The notes beneath the pieces were generated by a model. That model did no database searches. It was not told the DNA's origin and saw only the letters and a program-made list of their open reading frames with translations. DNA of 59,551 nt from Allonocardiopsis opalescens (GTDB lineage: Bacteria > Actinomycetota > Actinomycetes > Streptosporangiales > Streptosporangiaceae). This document shows positions 41,912 through 50,877 of this stretch, piece after piece; the first letter of the stretch is position 1; each line of letters begins with the position of its first letter. The stretch spans positions 1 through 59,551 of the forward strand of contig NZ_PVZC01000014.1 in assembly GCF_003002095.1 (NCBI RefSeq), written 5' to 3'. Both the position numbers and the translations under genes were made by a program.

Positions 41912-43138
41912 ATGGTGTCTCGCCGCGCATTCCTCGCCGCCTCCGGTGCGGCCGCGCTGAGCGTCCCCCTCGCCCCGAGCTGGCTCGCCGCTCCTGCGCA
42001 CGCCGCGCCGCCCACCTGTCAGCTGGCCCTGGAGAACACCACCCTGCCCGGCCAGATCAACGCCTACGTGTCCGGCCGCGAGCTGGGCACCGACCGGCTG
42101 ATCTTCCTGCGCGCCGACGGCTCCGCGTACTACCCGGAGACCTCCTCGGCCCAGCCGGTGCCGCTGCCGGTGGACTGCTCGATCCCGCTCGGCCCGGCCG
42201 GCTCCGGCCCGCGGGTGCTGACGATGGGCCACATCTACAGCGGCCGGATCTACTTCGTCCGCGACAACGTGCTCGACTTCTTCCTGGTGCGTACCGGCGA
42301 CGGCCGGACCGGCCTGGTGGAGCCGTCCTTCTCCAACCCCGCCGACGTCAACTACAACCGCACCTACGCCTTCGCCGAGTTCACCTTCAACACCGTCCAG
42401 ATCTACGCCAACATCAGCTACGTCAACATCGTGACGGCCCTGCCGATCGGCCTGGCACTGGACGGAGACGTCGACCAGACCGTGGCCGCGATGCCCGAGG
42501 GCGCCGTGGACCGCATCGCCGACGGCCTCACCCGGCAGGCGGCCGCCGACGGCCAGCCCTGGGACCAGCTCGTCATCCGCGGCAGCGGCGGGAACGTGCT
42601 GCGCATCATCTCGCCCCAGGACCTGATGGCCGCCCCGCCCAACGGCGGCACCCCGTTCGCCGGCTACTGGGCGCCGTACGTCAACCAGGTCTGGGACCGC
42701 TACCGCACCACCGACCTGCGCATCGACCTCCAGGGCGGCCGCGGCGTGCTGGCCGGCAGGGTCAACGGCGACGTGCTGACCTTCCAGGGCGGCCACACCT
42801 TCGCCCGGCCCAACGACCGCGACATCTTCACCTGCGACAGCGGCCCCTTCGCCAACGTCCCGTCGGACTCCGACGAGAAGAAGGCCATCCTCGCCCGCCT
42901 CGCCGCCGGCTTCAACCGCAGCATCATGCTCAGTCACCCCGAGCAGCCCAACGGCGTCACCGCCGCCGACTACTACCGCGACCCCATCACCAACCACTGG
43001 GCCAGGGTCATCCACGCCAACACCCCGATCGGCTACGCCTTCCCCTACGACGACGTCCGCCCCGACGGCCAGCCCGACGTCTCCGGCGCCGTCCACGACG
43101 GCAACCCCGTCCGCTTCACCGTCCGCGCCGGCCAGTAG
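41912..43138 (+). CDS. GH64 beta-1,3-glucanase-like protein, catalytic Asp replaced
   Basis: 408 residues. A twin-arginine signal (SRRAFLAASGAAAL, cleavage after AHAA) is followed by the GH64 thaumatin-like and mixed domains (FAEFTFN, ANISYV, LPIGLAL, RVIHANTPIGYAFPYDDV). GH64 enzymes release laminaripentaose from beta-1,3-glucan. The presumed acid Glu156 is present, but 16 residues later, where the Streptomyces matensis enzyme has its second catalytic Asp (Glu154/Asp170 as I recall), this protein has Asn172. It may be a weak enzyme or a glucan-binding protein. GGAGAT precedes ATG 41912. Confidence 0.82.
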   Translation: MVSRRAFLAASGAAALSVPLAPSWLAAPAHAAPPTCQLALENTTLPGQINAYVSGRELGTDRLIFLRADGSAYYPETSSAQPVPLPVDCSIPLGPAGSGPRVLTMGHIYSGRIYFVRDNVLDFFLVRTGDGRTGLVEPSFSNPADVNYNRTYAFAEFTFNTVQIYANISYVNIVTALPIGLALDGDVDQTVAAMPEGAVDRIADGLTRQAAADGQPWDQLVIRGSGGNVLRIISPQDLMAAPPNGGTPFAGYWAPYVNQVWDRYRTTDLRIDLQGGRGVLAGRVNGDVLTFQGGHTFARPNDRDIFTCDSGPFANVPSDSDEKKAILARLAAGFNRSIMLSHPEQPNGVTAADYYRDPITNHWARVIHANTPIGYAFPYDDVRPDGQPDVSGAVHDGNPVRFTVRAGQ

Positions 43139-43154
43139 CCCCCACCCGCCCGCC

Positions 43155-43184
43155 GGGACGGGTGCGCCCCTCCGCACTCGTCCC
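43155..43184 (+). terminator. Terminator of the GH64 gene
   Basis: 11-bp stem with one G-T pair (43155-43165 with 43174-43184), 16 bases after the stop. Confidence 0.5.
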
Positions 43185-43915
43185 GAGCGGCCGGCACGGC
43201 GCCGCCTACCGACTCGGCCCGGCCCGGCGACACACCCGACCGGACGGGGCAGGTCCGCCGCCGACCCTCGACCGGCCGGCGTGGTGTGCTTCGCCGCCCG
43301 GCCGCGGCATGTTGACGTGGCCGGGGCGGCGGGGTGCGTCCGTCCGTACCCGTCCCTGAGCGGTCGGTGCGGCATGGTCCGCCCCGGTCGCGGCCTGGCC
43401 GCACAGCCGACCGTCCGAGATTCGGGGGAAACCGGCGGCACCCGAGCCCACACCAGGGGCGGTCATGCCTGTCGTCGAACTGAGTCCTCTACGCACGAGC
43501 CGTTCCGGCGGACGCGCCCGCGCCGGTCGGCCACCCTCAGTACCGATCGGTGATGCTTTCAGCCGATGCCCCATCCGCGTGCGCCGGAAGGCTTGAACCG
43601 ATTTCCCGGGGCAGGCGCGCCAGGGGCGTCCGCTACCCGCAGGGGGCAGGCTGTGCCCTTCGAGCCCGGTGCGGCCATGAGGACTCGTGCGGACCGGAGT
43701 TTTCGATGGCCTTGTCGTCTGGTCGCCCGGTTCGCCGACACCGAACAGGCGAGCCGGCGCGAGGCGCGGGTCCTGCCGCAGGGGCGGCGCCGCCGGCGGT
43801 TCTGGCAGCTTCGGTGACCCGTGCGACGTCCGGCGCGCCGGGCCCGGCCGGTCGGGTGAGTCGCCGCGCGTGGCGCTGCTGACGGGTCCTCGTTCCTGGA
43901 CGGCCGGCGCGGCCG
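43185..43915. other. Gap after GH64
   Basis: About 730 bases with no convincing gene on either strand. It holds a weak match (near 43308) to the 49-bp repeat upstream of GH64. The DUF397 partner gene that often accompanies DUF5753 regulators was not found here. Confidence 0.5.
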
Positions 43916-44764
43916 TTACCAGTCGCGGGCGACGGTGCGGATGAGGTCGGCGGAGGCGGCGGGGTCCAGGGCGACGCGGTCGGCGTCGGCGAGGGCCCAC
44001 CGGCAGCGGTCCAGGTCGGCCGCGTGGTCGGAGAAGACCGTGTCGAACAGGCCCTCCCGGTAGACCACCGGACCGTCGTCGGCGCCGTCGAACTCCAGCA
44101 GGGTGAAGGGCCCGGCGAGCCCGCCGTGGGCGCCGGCTCCGAAGGGCACCACCCGGAGCGATACGGGCCGCGCCTCGGCCACGTCGAGCAGCCGCCGCAG
44201 CTGCGCCGCGCCGACGCGAGGGCCGCCGACGGGGCGGTGCAGCAGGCCCTCGTCCAGGTAGGCGACCACCTCGGGCGGATCGGCGCGCTCCAGTAGCGAC
44301 TGCCGCTCCAGCTGGGCCGCCGCCAGCCGGTCGGCGATGTGCCAACGGTGCTCGGGCAGGGCGGCGCGGGTCAGCGCGCGGGCGTGCTCGGCCGTCTGGA
44401 ACAGCCCGGGGAGCTGGTAGAGCGCCAGGTAGGTGATCCGGCTCGCGTCGTGCTCGGCGGCGAAGAAGGTGTCGCCGGGGAACACATCGCGGTAGCCCAG
44501 CCACCAGCCGCGCTTGAACGCGTCCCGGCCCAGCTCGCGCAGCCGCTGGTACTCGTCCGGATCGACCTGGTACACGTCGAGCAGTTCTTCCAGGTCGTTG
44601 AGGATCAGCCGGGAATCCCCCTTCTCGATCCGGTACAGCTTCGAACGGTGCCAGCCGAGCCGGCCCGCCACCTGTTCGGGGGTGAGGCCGAGCCGTTCGC
44701 GGACCGCCTTGAGTTCGCGGAGCAGCCGCCGGCCGCGCACGGTCAGGCTGAGCTTGCTTCCCAT
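43916..44764 (-). CDS. XRE-family regulator with DUF5753 domain
   Basis: 282 residues. N-terminal helix-turn-helix (LRELKAVRERLGLTPEQVAGRLGWHRSKLYRIEKG) and C-terminal DUF5753 (YLALYQLPGLFQTAEHARAL, SLLERADPPEVVAYLDEGLLHRPVGG, LRVVPFGAGAHGGLAGPFTLLEF). This is an actinobacterial family whose members control development or antibiotic genes, often with a small DUF397 protein. ATG 44764 is chosen because GGGAG lies 6 bases upstream; an upstream ATG at 44836 adds unconserved residues. The target is unknown. Confidence 0.88.
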   Translation of the reverse strand: MGSKLSLTVRGRRLLRELKAVRERLGLTPEQVAGRLGWHRSKLYRIEKGDSRLILNDLEELLDVYQVDPDEYQRLRELGRDAFKRGWWLGYRDVFPGDTFFAAEHDASRITYLALYQLPGLFQTAEHARALTRAALPEHRWHIADRLAAAQLERQSLLERADPPEVVAYLDEGLLHRPVGGPRVGAAQLRRLLDVAEARPVSLRVVPFGAGAHGGLAGPFTLLEFDGADDGPVVYREGLFDTVFSDHAADLDRCRWALADADRVALDPAASADLIRTVARDW

Positions 44765-45334
44765 TCGGACTCCCGGGTTGGCGGAGCGGCCCAGCGGTAT
44801 CGGCCGCTGCGCGGCCATCCTCCCAAGCCGGATCACACCCTCTCAACCAGAACCCCGAATTCACGAACTGGCCGCAACCCGTCAATATCCAGGCGAAACA
44901 ATCGAACGGCATCCATTCCCAATCCCGGATGAGCCCGCGACGACAGCGCGTCGCCCCCGCCGATGGCCCGTCCCATCCATGGGCCGTGGGTTGCTGCCGA
45001 TCCGTCGATGGCACCATCCGCCGCCGTGAACCGGCGAACGGAGCCGTCCGCACAGCGCACGGTGCGCACACGGCGTCGGCACATCGCGGGGCAACGGCCT
45101 TCCAGGGCGCCGGACGTCCATCGCGCGGTGGCAAGCCGCCTGTCCCCGACCCATCAGTCCGACCGGATCGCGCCGCGATGACCCGTACGGTCACCTCCGG
45201 GTGCAGTGCAGCGGCAGTACCTCAGCGATCGGCCGACCTGCGGCGCAGAGTGACGTCCCGTTCTGAGCAGCCTCTCGATGAGCCACCGCGCTCGCGCCAC
45301 ACAGCAGGCGCCGCCCGGCACGGATCCGTCCATA

Positions 45335-45368
45335 CCTTCAGGTGCCCCGAACCTTCAGGTGCCCCGAA
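45335..45368. repeat. 17-bp tandem duplication
   Basis: ACCTTCAGGTGCCCCGA occurs twice in direct contact, in the gap downstream of the UTRA gene. Confidence 0.75.
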
Positions 45369-45408
45369 CCTTCCCACGCACCGACCACTCCGACCAGGCT
45401 CCAACTCA

Positions 45409-45464
45409 CGTCGGGTTCCGGGCGTCGGGTTCCGGGCGTCGGGTTCCGGGCGTCGAGCCCCGGG
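45409..45464. repeat. Four 14-bp tandem repeats
   Basis: CGTCGGGTTCCGGG occurs three times exactly, followed by a fourth copy with three changes (CGTCGAGCCCCGGG). They lie 36 bases past the stop of the minus-strand UTRA gene and may have grown by slippage. Confidence 0.8.
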
Positions 45465-45499
45465 CGTCGGGCGGCGCGTTCCGCGCCTGCTCGACGTCC

Positions 45500-46438
45500 T
45501 CAGAAGGTGTCGATCCCCGCGACCTGGCCGATCGCGAAGGTGTGGCGGGACGCGGCGCAGATCGTCTCCAGGGCGTGCACGGGCACGTCCGCACGCGAGA
45601 CGCCGACCCGCAGCACCTGCACCACCCATTCGCCGTGCACGTCGAGCAGGTCGGCCTCTTGCGGCGTCGGCGGACGGGCGGTCAGCGTCTCGACCGCGTG
45701 GCCGAAGCGGTGGCCGAGTGCGGTGATCGCCGCCTGCAGGGTCGGCTGGACGAAGCCCTTCTCGGCCAGTCGGGTGCCCTCGGCCACGTCGCGGCGGAAG
45801 TAGGAGGTGGAGACGCGCACCGGCACGTCGTGCGCCCAGAACATCTTCCGGCGCGCGATCACCGGTTCCCCCGGCGGCACCCGCAGCACCGCGGCCACGT
45901 GGTCGGCGGCCGGCTCCGGGCCGATGTAGAGCATTTCCCGGCGCGGCGCGACGCCCTGTCGCCGCGCCTCGGTGAGGAACAGGCTCGCCGACTCGCGCAC
46001 GCGCGGCGGTGTGGGCAGCGCCCGCTGCACCAGCACCCTGGGCCGCGCGTCGGCCGGCAGCCGCCCTGGCCCGCCGGAGCCGGTCTGCGACGGCCTGTCG
46101 GCGGCGGCCTCCGGTCGAGGGGCGCCCGGTGCCCGGTCCACCGCCGCCCCGGACGCCTGGACCGGCTCTCGAAGGGCGCCGGACGCATGTGGGACGGCCC
46201 TGTCGGCCTGTCCCACCGTGCGCTCCAACTCCTCGGCGCCGTCCCCCGGCGCCTCGACCGGCCGCACGCCCGAGGTGTCGACCGCCCCGGCCGCCTCCGC
46301 CTCGGCCAAGGCGCCGAGCCGTACCCGCGACAGCACCGCCGCGCGTCCCTGCAAGGCGGCCAGTGCCTCGGCGGCGGCCTGCGCCCGCTCGACGGGGTCG
46401 GCTATGGCCGCGATCTCGCGCGGATCCGTCGCGTCCAT
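45500..46438 (-). CDS. UTRA-domain regulator without a GntR DNA-binding domain
   Basis: 312 residues. Residues 140-310 are a UTRA effector-binding domain (LFLTEARRQGVAPRREMLYIGPEPAADHVAAVLRVPPGEPVIARRKMFW, WVVQVLRVGVSRADVPVHALETI). HutC/GntR proteins normally carry a winged helix before it. Here the N-terminus is a short helical segment (PVERAQAAAEALAALQGRAAVLSRVRLGAL) like the start of some actinobacterial helix-turn-helix proteins, then about 80 disordered Pro/Ala/Arg-rich residues. DNA binding is doubtful. It may be a ligand sensor acting through a partner. Confidence 0.7.
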   Translation of the reverse strand: MDATDPREIAAIADPVERAQAAAEALAALQGRAAVLSRVRLGALAEAEAAGAVDTSGVRPVEAPGDGAEELERTVGQADRAVPHASGALREPVQASGAAVDRAPGAPRPEAAADRPSQTGSGGPGRLPADARPRVLVQRALPTPPRVRESASLFLTEARRQGVAPRREMLYIGPEPAADHVAAVLRVPPGEPVIARRKMFWAHDVPVRVSTSYFRRDVAEGTRLAEKGFVQPTLQAAITALGHRFGHAVETLTARPPTPQEADLLDVHGEWVVQVLRVGVSRADVPVHALETICAASRHTFAIGQVAGIDTF

Positions 46439-47094
46439 GCTGCTGCGCTACCTCCCATGCGCGACCGGCGACCGAATGGTCGCCTCGCCCGACGCTACTG
46501 CGTACCGGGCCTCGCATCGACCGAATCGGCGATGCACCCGCACAGCCCCTTGGTGCCCCGTGCCCGCGACGGCCGAAGCGCGACGGTACTCGCCGTTACG
46601 GGCCGCCCTGTGGACGCACCACGAGCACACAGCCGCCCGAAACCGCACCGGTGGCCGCCAACGGCGGGACGCGTTCGATCCGCACACTCCCTGACCGCAG
46701 ACCCTTTGAAGGCGACGGACCATCAAGCGTGCTGTCCCACGCCCGCACCACTTCCGTCGGCCGAGGATCCGCCCGGATGACCGCGACGACACGCGCCAAG
46801 TTGGCTCGGCTGCGGACGGGGTCTCATTTACTCACGGCGGCTCGCGTCACCGTGCCAGGGGTCCCGGCCGGCGCGTGGCCAGGGGGAAACTCCGCCGACG
46901 TACCACCGTGCGGCAGGACACCGCCGCGCACGGGAGGACTTTCCGTCACAGCAGGCGGCCGAAAAGGAAAGGCAAGGAGAATCAACTCCTTGCCACTCTC
47001 AACTTATAGCGCACCGGTGGGCTTGCGGCAAGACCCGGGGCGTACCGCAGAATCGTCGGCGGAAAGCCGGGAACTGTGAAAACGGGGGCGCGAA
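46439..47094. other. Gap before the glycosyltransferase
   Basis: 656 bases without a convincing gene. A perfect 9-bp stem hairpin (GGCAAGGAG at 46971-46979 with CTCCTTGCC at 46986-46994, 6-base loop) ends 100 bases before the glycosyltransferase ATG. It could be an attenuator or a folded leader. Confidence 0.45.
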
Positions 47095-48330
47095 ATGCGT
47101 GTACTGCTGACGACGGTGGGCTCGCGCGGTGATGTCGAACCGGTGGTGGGCCTGGCGCTGGCCTTGCGGGAACTCGGCGCGGAGGTGCGGGTGTGCGCGC
47201 CGCCGGACGAGGACTTCGCGGCGCTCATGGCGCGTGTCGGCGTGCCGCTGGTGCCGCTCGGCCCAACAGTGCGCTCGGTCGTCGGCGGCTCGCAGCCGCC
47301 GACGATGGAAGACGCGTTCCGCCTCGCCCGCGAACTGGTCGCCGCCCGCTTCGACACGCTCGGCGCGGCGGCCGAGGGGTGCGACGTGCTGCTGGCGGCC
47401 GGCCTGATGCCGGCCGGCGCGCGGGACGTGGCCGAGAAACTGGGCATCCGCTACGTGTTCGCCTGCTTCCAGGTCTTCGGACTGCCGTCGCGGCACTTCC
47501 CGCCGGGTACCTGGCCGGGCAAGCGGTCGCCAGGGGACGGAACCGGCAAGCGGGTGCTGTGGGAGCAGGACGCCCAGCGGCTGAACGCCCTGTACGGCGA
47601 GGCGCTCAACAGCCACCGGTCCGCGATCGGCCTGCCACCGGTCGACAGCGTCCGCGAGCACGTCTTCACCGACCGGCCGTGGCTGGCGGCGGACGAGACG
47701 CTGTGTCCGTCGCAGGGCATGACCGATCTCGATGTCGTGCAGACCGGGGCGTGGATCCTGCCCGACGACCGTCCGCTCCCGGACGGGCTGGCCGCCTTCC
47801 TGGACGCCGGTGCACCGCCGGTGTACGTGGGCTTCGGCAGCATGGCCGCGCTCGCGCCGAGGGACATCGGCCGGGTGGCCATCGAAGCGGTCCGCGCGCA
47901 GGGCCGACGTGTGGTCCTCGCCCGCGGCTGGGCCGGCCTGGTCCCGATCGACGGGGCCGATGACTGCTTCGTCGTCGGCGAGGTCAACCAGCAGGCACTG
48001 TTCGGCCGGGTGGCCGCCGTCGTGCACCACGGCGGCGCGGGCACCACCACGACAGCGGCCCGGGCCGGAGTGCCGCAGGTGGTGCTTCCCCAGATCGCGG
48101 ACCAGCCGTACTGGGCCGCCCGCGTGGCTGAACTGGGCATCGGCTCGGCCCACGACGGTCCCACACCGACCTTCGACTCCCTGTCCGCCGCGCTCACCCC
48201 GGCGCTGACGCCCGCCACCCGCGCACGGGCGAAGTCCGTGGCCGGCACGATCCGCACCGACGGGGCGACGGTCGCAGCGAAACTGCTACTCGACGGGGCC
48301 GGCCGGGACAGGCCGTCCAGGTCCGCGTGA
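47095..48330 (+). CDS. MGT/GtfB-type glycosyltransferase
   Basis: 411 residues, GT1 family with two Rossmann domains. The start MRVLLTTVGSRGDVEPVVGLALAL is typical, as are VYVGFGSMAAL and the donor-binding block HHGGAGTTTTAARAGVPQVVLPQIADQPYWAARV. These enzymes attach sugars from nucleotide donors to macrolides, glycopeptides or other small molecules and can inactivate antibiotics. ATG 47095 has GGGGGCG upstream. No biosynthetic cluster is present, so a resistance or detoxification role beside the P450 is plausible. Confidence 0.88.
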   Translation: MRVLLTTVGSRGDVEPVVGLALALRELGAEVRVCAPPDEDFAALMARVGVPLVPLGPTVRSVVGGSQPPTMEDAFRLARELVAARFDTLGAAAEGCDVLLAAGLMPAGARDVAEKLGIRYVFACFQVFGLPSRHFPPGTWPGKRSPGDGTGKRVLWEQDAQRLNALYGEALNSHRSAIGLPPVDSVREHVFTDRPWLAADETLCPSQGMTDLDVVQTGAWILPDDRPLPDGLAAFLDAGAPPVYVGFGSMAALAPRDIGRVAIEAVRAQGRRVVLARGWAGLVPIDGADDCFVVGEVNQQALFGRVAAVVHHGGAGTTTTAARAGVPQVVLPQIADQPYWAARVAELGIGSAHDGPTPTFDSLSAALTPALTPATRARAKSVAGTIRTDGATVAAKLLLDGAGRDRPSRSA

Positions 48331-48642
48331 ATCAGCCGGAACGGTCACACCAGGCACCCGCGAGACGGCAGCGGATTCCGAAAAGCCTTTGTTGGGAATG
48401 CGGTCATCGGCACCAAGTGACAGGTGCGCGGCCACCGGGGCATCGTCGGACGCGTATCTTGTTCCGACCACCGCTAGTCCTATGTGAACGTGGAGCAGCT
48501 GGCCGGACACTTATTCGAATCGGTCGTACGTATCGTGGTGGAATGGCAGCCGAGCCCGCGCGCATTCTCGCTGGATCGGACGGAAGCGTCGAGAACATCA
48601 TCAGGGCCTGTGTCTGCCTCCCTCCTCAGCTGATGTCGAGCC
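48331..48642. other. Gap between glycosyltransferase and ferredoxin
   Basis: 312 bases between convergent genes. Nothing was recognised apart from the extra copy of the ferredoxin 3' end at 48624-48640. Confidence 0.4.
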
Positions 48643-48657
48643 TCAGCTGATGTCGAG
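48624..48657. repeat. 17-bp tandem duplication at the ferredoxin 3' end
   Basis: CCTCAGCTGATGTCGAG occurs twice in contact (48624-48640 and 48641-48657). The second copy holds the last codons and stop of the ferredoxin; the first lies just beyond the stop. Confidence 0.8.
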
Positions 48658-48834
48658 CGCCCTACTGGGGCACAGCCGGACGGCCTCGGCCACCTCCTCG
48701 CGCAGTTCCTCCGGGGGTTCCGGCAGGAGGACCGTGACCAGTCCGTCTTCGTTGGACTGGTCGAAGACCTCCGGTGCGGTGAGCACGCACATGCCGGCGC
48801 TGACGCAGACCTTGGTATCGGCGGTGATCCGCAT
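48643..48834 (-). CDS. Small 3Fe-4S-type ferredoxin
   Basis: 63 residues with Cys10, Cys16 and Cys55 (KVCVSAGMCVLTAPEVFD, AVRLCPSRAL). One Cys of the four-Cys pattern is absent, giving a 3Fe-4S cluster as in P450-linked actinobacterial ferredoxins. It passes electrons from a reductase to the P450 encoded 7 bases upstream on the same strand; the two are an operon. No ferredoxin reductase is nearby. Confidence 0.9.
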   Translation of the reverse strand: MRITADTKVCVSAGMCVLTAPEVFDQSNEDGLVTVLLPEPPEELREEVAEAVRLCPSRALDIS

Positions 48835-48841
48835 GCCGCGC

Positions 48842-50050
48842 CTACCAGGTGACGGGCAGCTCGTGCACCCCGTACAGGAGGGTGCCGTGTTTGTAGGACA
48901 GCTCGTCCACCGGCACGGCGAGCCGCAGGGTGGGGATGCGGGCGAACAGTGTGGAGAACACGATCTCCAACTCCATCCGGGCGAGGTTCTGCCCGAGGCA
49001 CTGGTGCACTCCGTAGCCGAAGGCGAGGTGGCGCCGGTCGCCGCGGTGGATGTCGAGCCGATCGGGCTCGCCGAACACCTCGGGGTCCCAGTCGGCCGCG
49101 GCCAGCAGGGCGATGACCCCGTCGCCCGCGCGGATCTCCGTGCCGCTGAGCCGGGTGTCCTCGGCCGCGATCCGGGTGGTGACGAAGTCGGCGATGCTGA
49201 GGTAGCGCAGCAACTCCTCGATGGCGTCAGGGAGCAGTTCGGGGTCCGATCGGAGCGCGGCGAGCTGGTCGGGGTGCTCCAGCAGCGCCATGGTGCCGAG
49301 GGAGATCATGTTCGCGGTGGTCTCGTGCCCCGCGTGCAGCAGCATCAGGCACATCATCAGCAGGTCTTCACGGCGGAGCTCGCCGGCGGGCTCCAGCTGC
49401 TCGGTGACCAGCTTGCTCAGCAGGTCGTCGCCGGGGTTCCGCTGCTTGCGGGTGATCAGCTCGTCCATATAGGCGCGTAGCCCGCCCAAGGCACTCGCGA
49501 ACTGCTCCGCGGTGCTCGTGCCCGATGCCGCGATCCTGCTCTGGCTCTGGAAGTACTCGTGGTCGTCATAGGGCACGCCGAGCAGCTGGCAGATCACCAG
49601 CGAGGGCACCGGGAGCGCGAAGGCGTCGACCAGGTCGACCGGCGGGGTTCTGGCGAGCAGTTCGTCGAGCAGCCGGTCCACCGTGGCCTGGATGCCGGGC
49701 CGCAGCGTCTTGACGCGCTTGAGGGTGAACTCCTGGATGAGCATGCGCCGGTAGAAGCCGTGCTGCGGCGGGTCCATCCGGATGAACGGCGGGCGCTGAA
49801 GGATCTGCTCCTGCCCGGGGAAGAGCCTGGGGAAGCCGGGGCGGGTGCCGTCGGCGCTGAACGCGGAGCCGCTCAGCACGGTGCGGACGTCGTCGTAGCG
49901 GGTCACCAGCCAGGCGGTGCCGCCGGTGGGCAGCCGCACCTTGGCGACGGGTTCCTCGGCGCGCAGCCGCTCGTACTCCGGCGGCGGGGCGAACGGGCAC
50001 CGTCGCCGGACCGGGAAGCTCAGGCTGTCAGGAGCCTTGGTCGGGGGCAT
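48842..50050 (-). CDS. Cytochrome P450 (CYP105-like)
   Basis: 402 residues. The I-helix reads MLLHAGHETTANMI, the K-helix EELLRY and the haem loop FGYGVHQCLGQNLARME with Cys351. Also PPFIRMDPPQHGFYRRML. The pattern is like CYP105 enzymes, which hydroxylate diverse drugs and metabolites, often with a ferredoxin gene following, as here. ATG 50050 has AGGAG at 6 bases. A TetR-family gene is divergent and probably represses it. Confidence 0.9.
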   Translation of the reverse strand: MPPTKAPDSLSFPVRRRCPFAPPPEYERLRAEEPVAKVRLPTGGTAWLVTRYDDVRTVLSGSAFSADGTRPGFPRLFPGQEQILQRPPFIRMDPPQHGFYRRMLIQEFTLKRVKTLRPGIQATVDRLLDELLARTPPVDLVDAFALPVPSLVICQLLGVPYDDHEYFQSQSRIAASGTSTAEQFASALGGLRAYMDELITRKQRNPGDDLLSKLVTEQLEPAGELRREDLLMMCLMLLHAGHETTANMISLGTMALLEHPDQLAALRSDPELLPDAIEELLRYLSIADFVTTRIAAEDTRLSGTEIRAGDGVIALLAAADWDPEVFGEPDRLDIHRGDRRHLAFGYGVHQCLGQNLARMELEIVFSTLFARIPTLRLAVPVDELSYKHGTLLYGVHELPVTW

Positions 50051-50148
50051 CGGTCACTCCTAACTAAACGGAGGGAGTTCCTTCGCTTGTTCAAGGTAAG
50101 CTAGCACAATCGAAGGGCTTTCCTCCACATCTCGACGATGGGTACCGG
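50051..50148. promoter_or_regulatory. Divergent P450/TetR control region
   Basis: 98 bases between the P450 and TetR genes, noticeably richer in A/T. ACTCC ... GGAGT (about 50056-50079) is a weak inverted repeat over the P450 ribosome site and may belong to the TetR operator. Confidence 0.4.
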
Positions 50149-50814
50149 TTGACCGAGAGCACCACCCGGCTGCGGGCGGACGCCCGCCGCAACCGCGAGC
50201 TGATCATCATCACGGCCCGCGAGGTCTTCCTCGAGCAGGGCATTCTCGCGCCGCTGGAAGAGATCGCCCGGCGCGCCGGCGTCGGCATCGCCACCCTCTA
50301 CCGGCGGTTCCCCGACCGCCCCACGCTCATCCGGCAGGTCGCCCTGGACAACCTGGCCCTGGTCGGCGAGGAGCTGGACCGTGCCATCGCCGAGCACCCC
50401 GACGACGCCTGGAGCGCCCTGGCGCACCTGCTGCGCCGCCTGGTGCGCCTCCGGATCACCGCCGTCATGCCGATGCTGGTCCCGGGTCTGGAGGACGACA
50501 TACGCGCCGACGGGGGAACGCTGAAGGCGCGACGCAACCAGCTCTACGACCGCCTGGAGCGGCTCACCCGCGCCGCCCAGCAGGAGGGGCGGCTCCGTCA
50601 GGGCCTCACCCCGATCGACATCTGGCTCGGCGTCGTCAAGCTGTCCCGCCCGCTGCCCGGCATCGGCGCCGACCTGAACGAGCTGATCACCGACCAGCAG
50701 CTTGAGCTGTTCCTCGGCAGCCTGCACGCGGTGGCGCTGGACGCCGCCGAGCCGCTGCGCCGGCGGCCGCTGACCCTCGACGAGCTGGACCGCCACCTCA
50801 AGCGCAGGGAGTAG
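50149..50814 (+). CDS. TetR-family regulator
   Basis: 221 residues. N-terminal helix-turn-helix ITAREVFLEQGILAPLEEIARRAGVGIATLYRRFPDRPTLI, followed by a helical ligand domain. TTG 50149 is the only start that keeps the first helix; no strong ribosome site is seen. Divergent from the P450-ferredoxin operon with 98 bases between, the usual layout for a repressor relieved by the enzyme's substrate. Confidence 0.87.
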   Translation: MTESTTRLRADARRNRELIIITAREVFLEQGILAPLEEIARRAGVGIATLYRRFPDRPTLIRQVALDNLALVGEELDRAIAEHPDDAWSALAHLLRRLVRLRITAVMPMLVPGLEDDIRADGGTLKARRNQLYDRLERLTRAAQQEGRLRQGLTPIDIWLGVVKLSRPLPGIGADLNELITDQQLELFLGSLHAVALDAAEPLRRRPLTLDELDRHLKRRE

Positions 50815-50877
50815 ACGGAGCCCTTCCGCCGCCGTGCAGGCCGGGGGAGCACCCGCACGAGAGGAAAGGCGCGCCGG

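Larger units (their letters stand above)
44765..45499. other. Gap with short tandem repeats
   Basis: 735 bases without a convincing gene. The part next to the DUF5753 gene is less GC-rich and likely holds its promoter. The far end has two short tandem repeats at 45335-45368 and 45409-45464. Confidence 0.5.
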
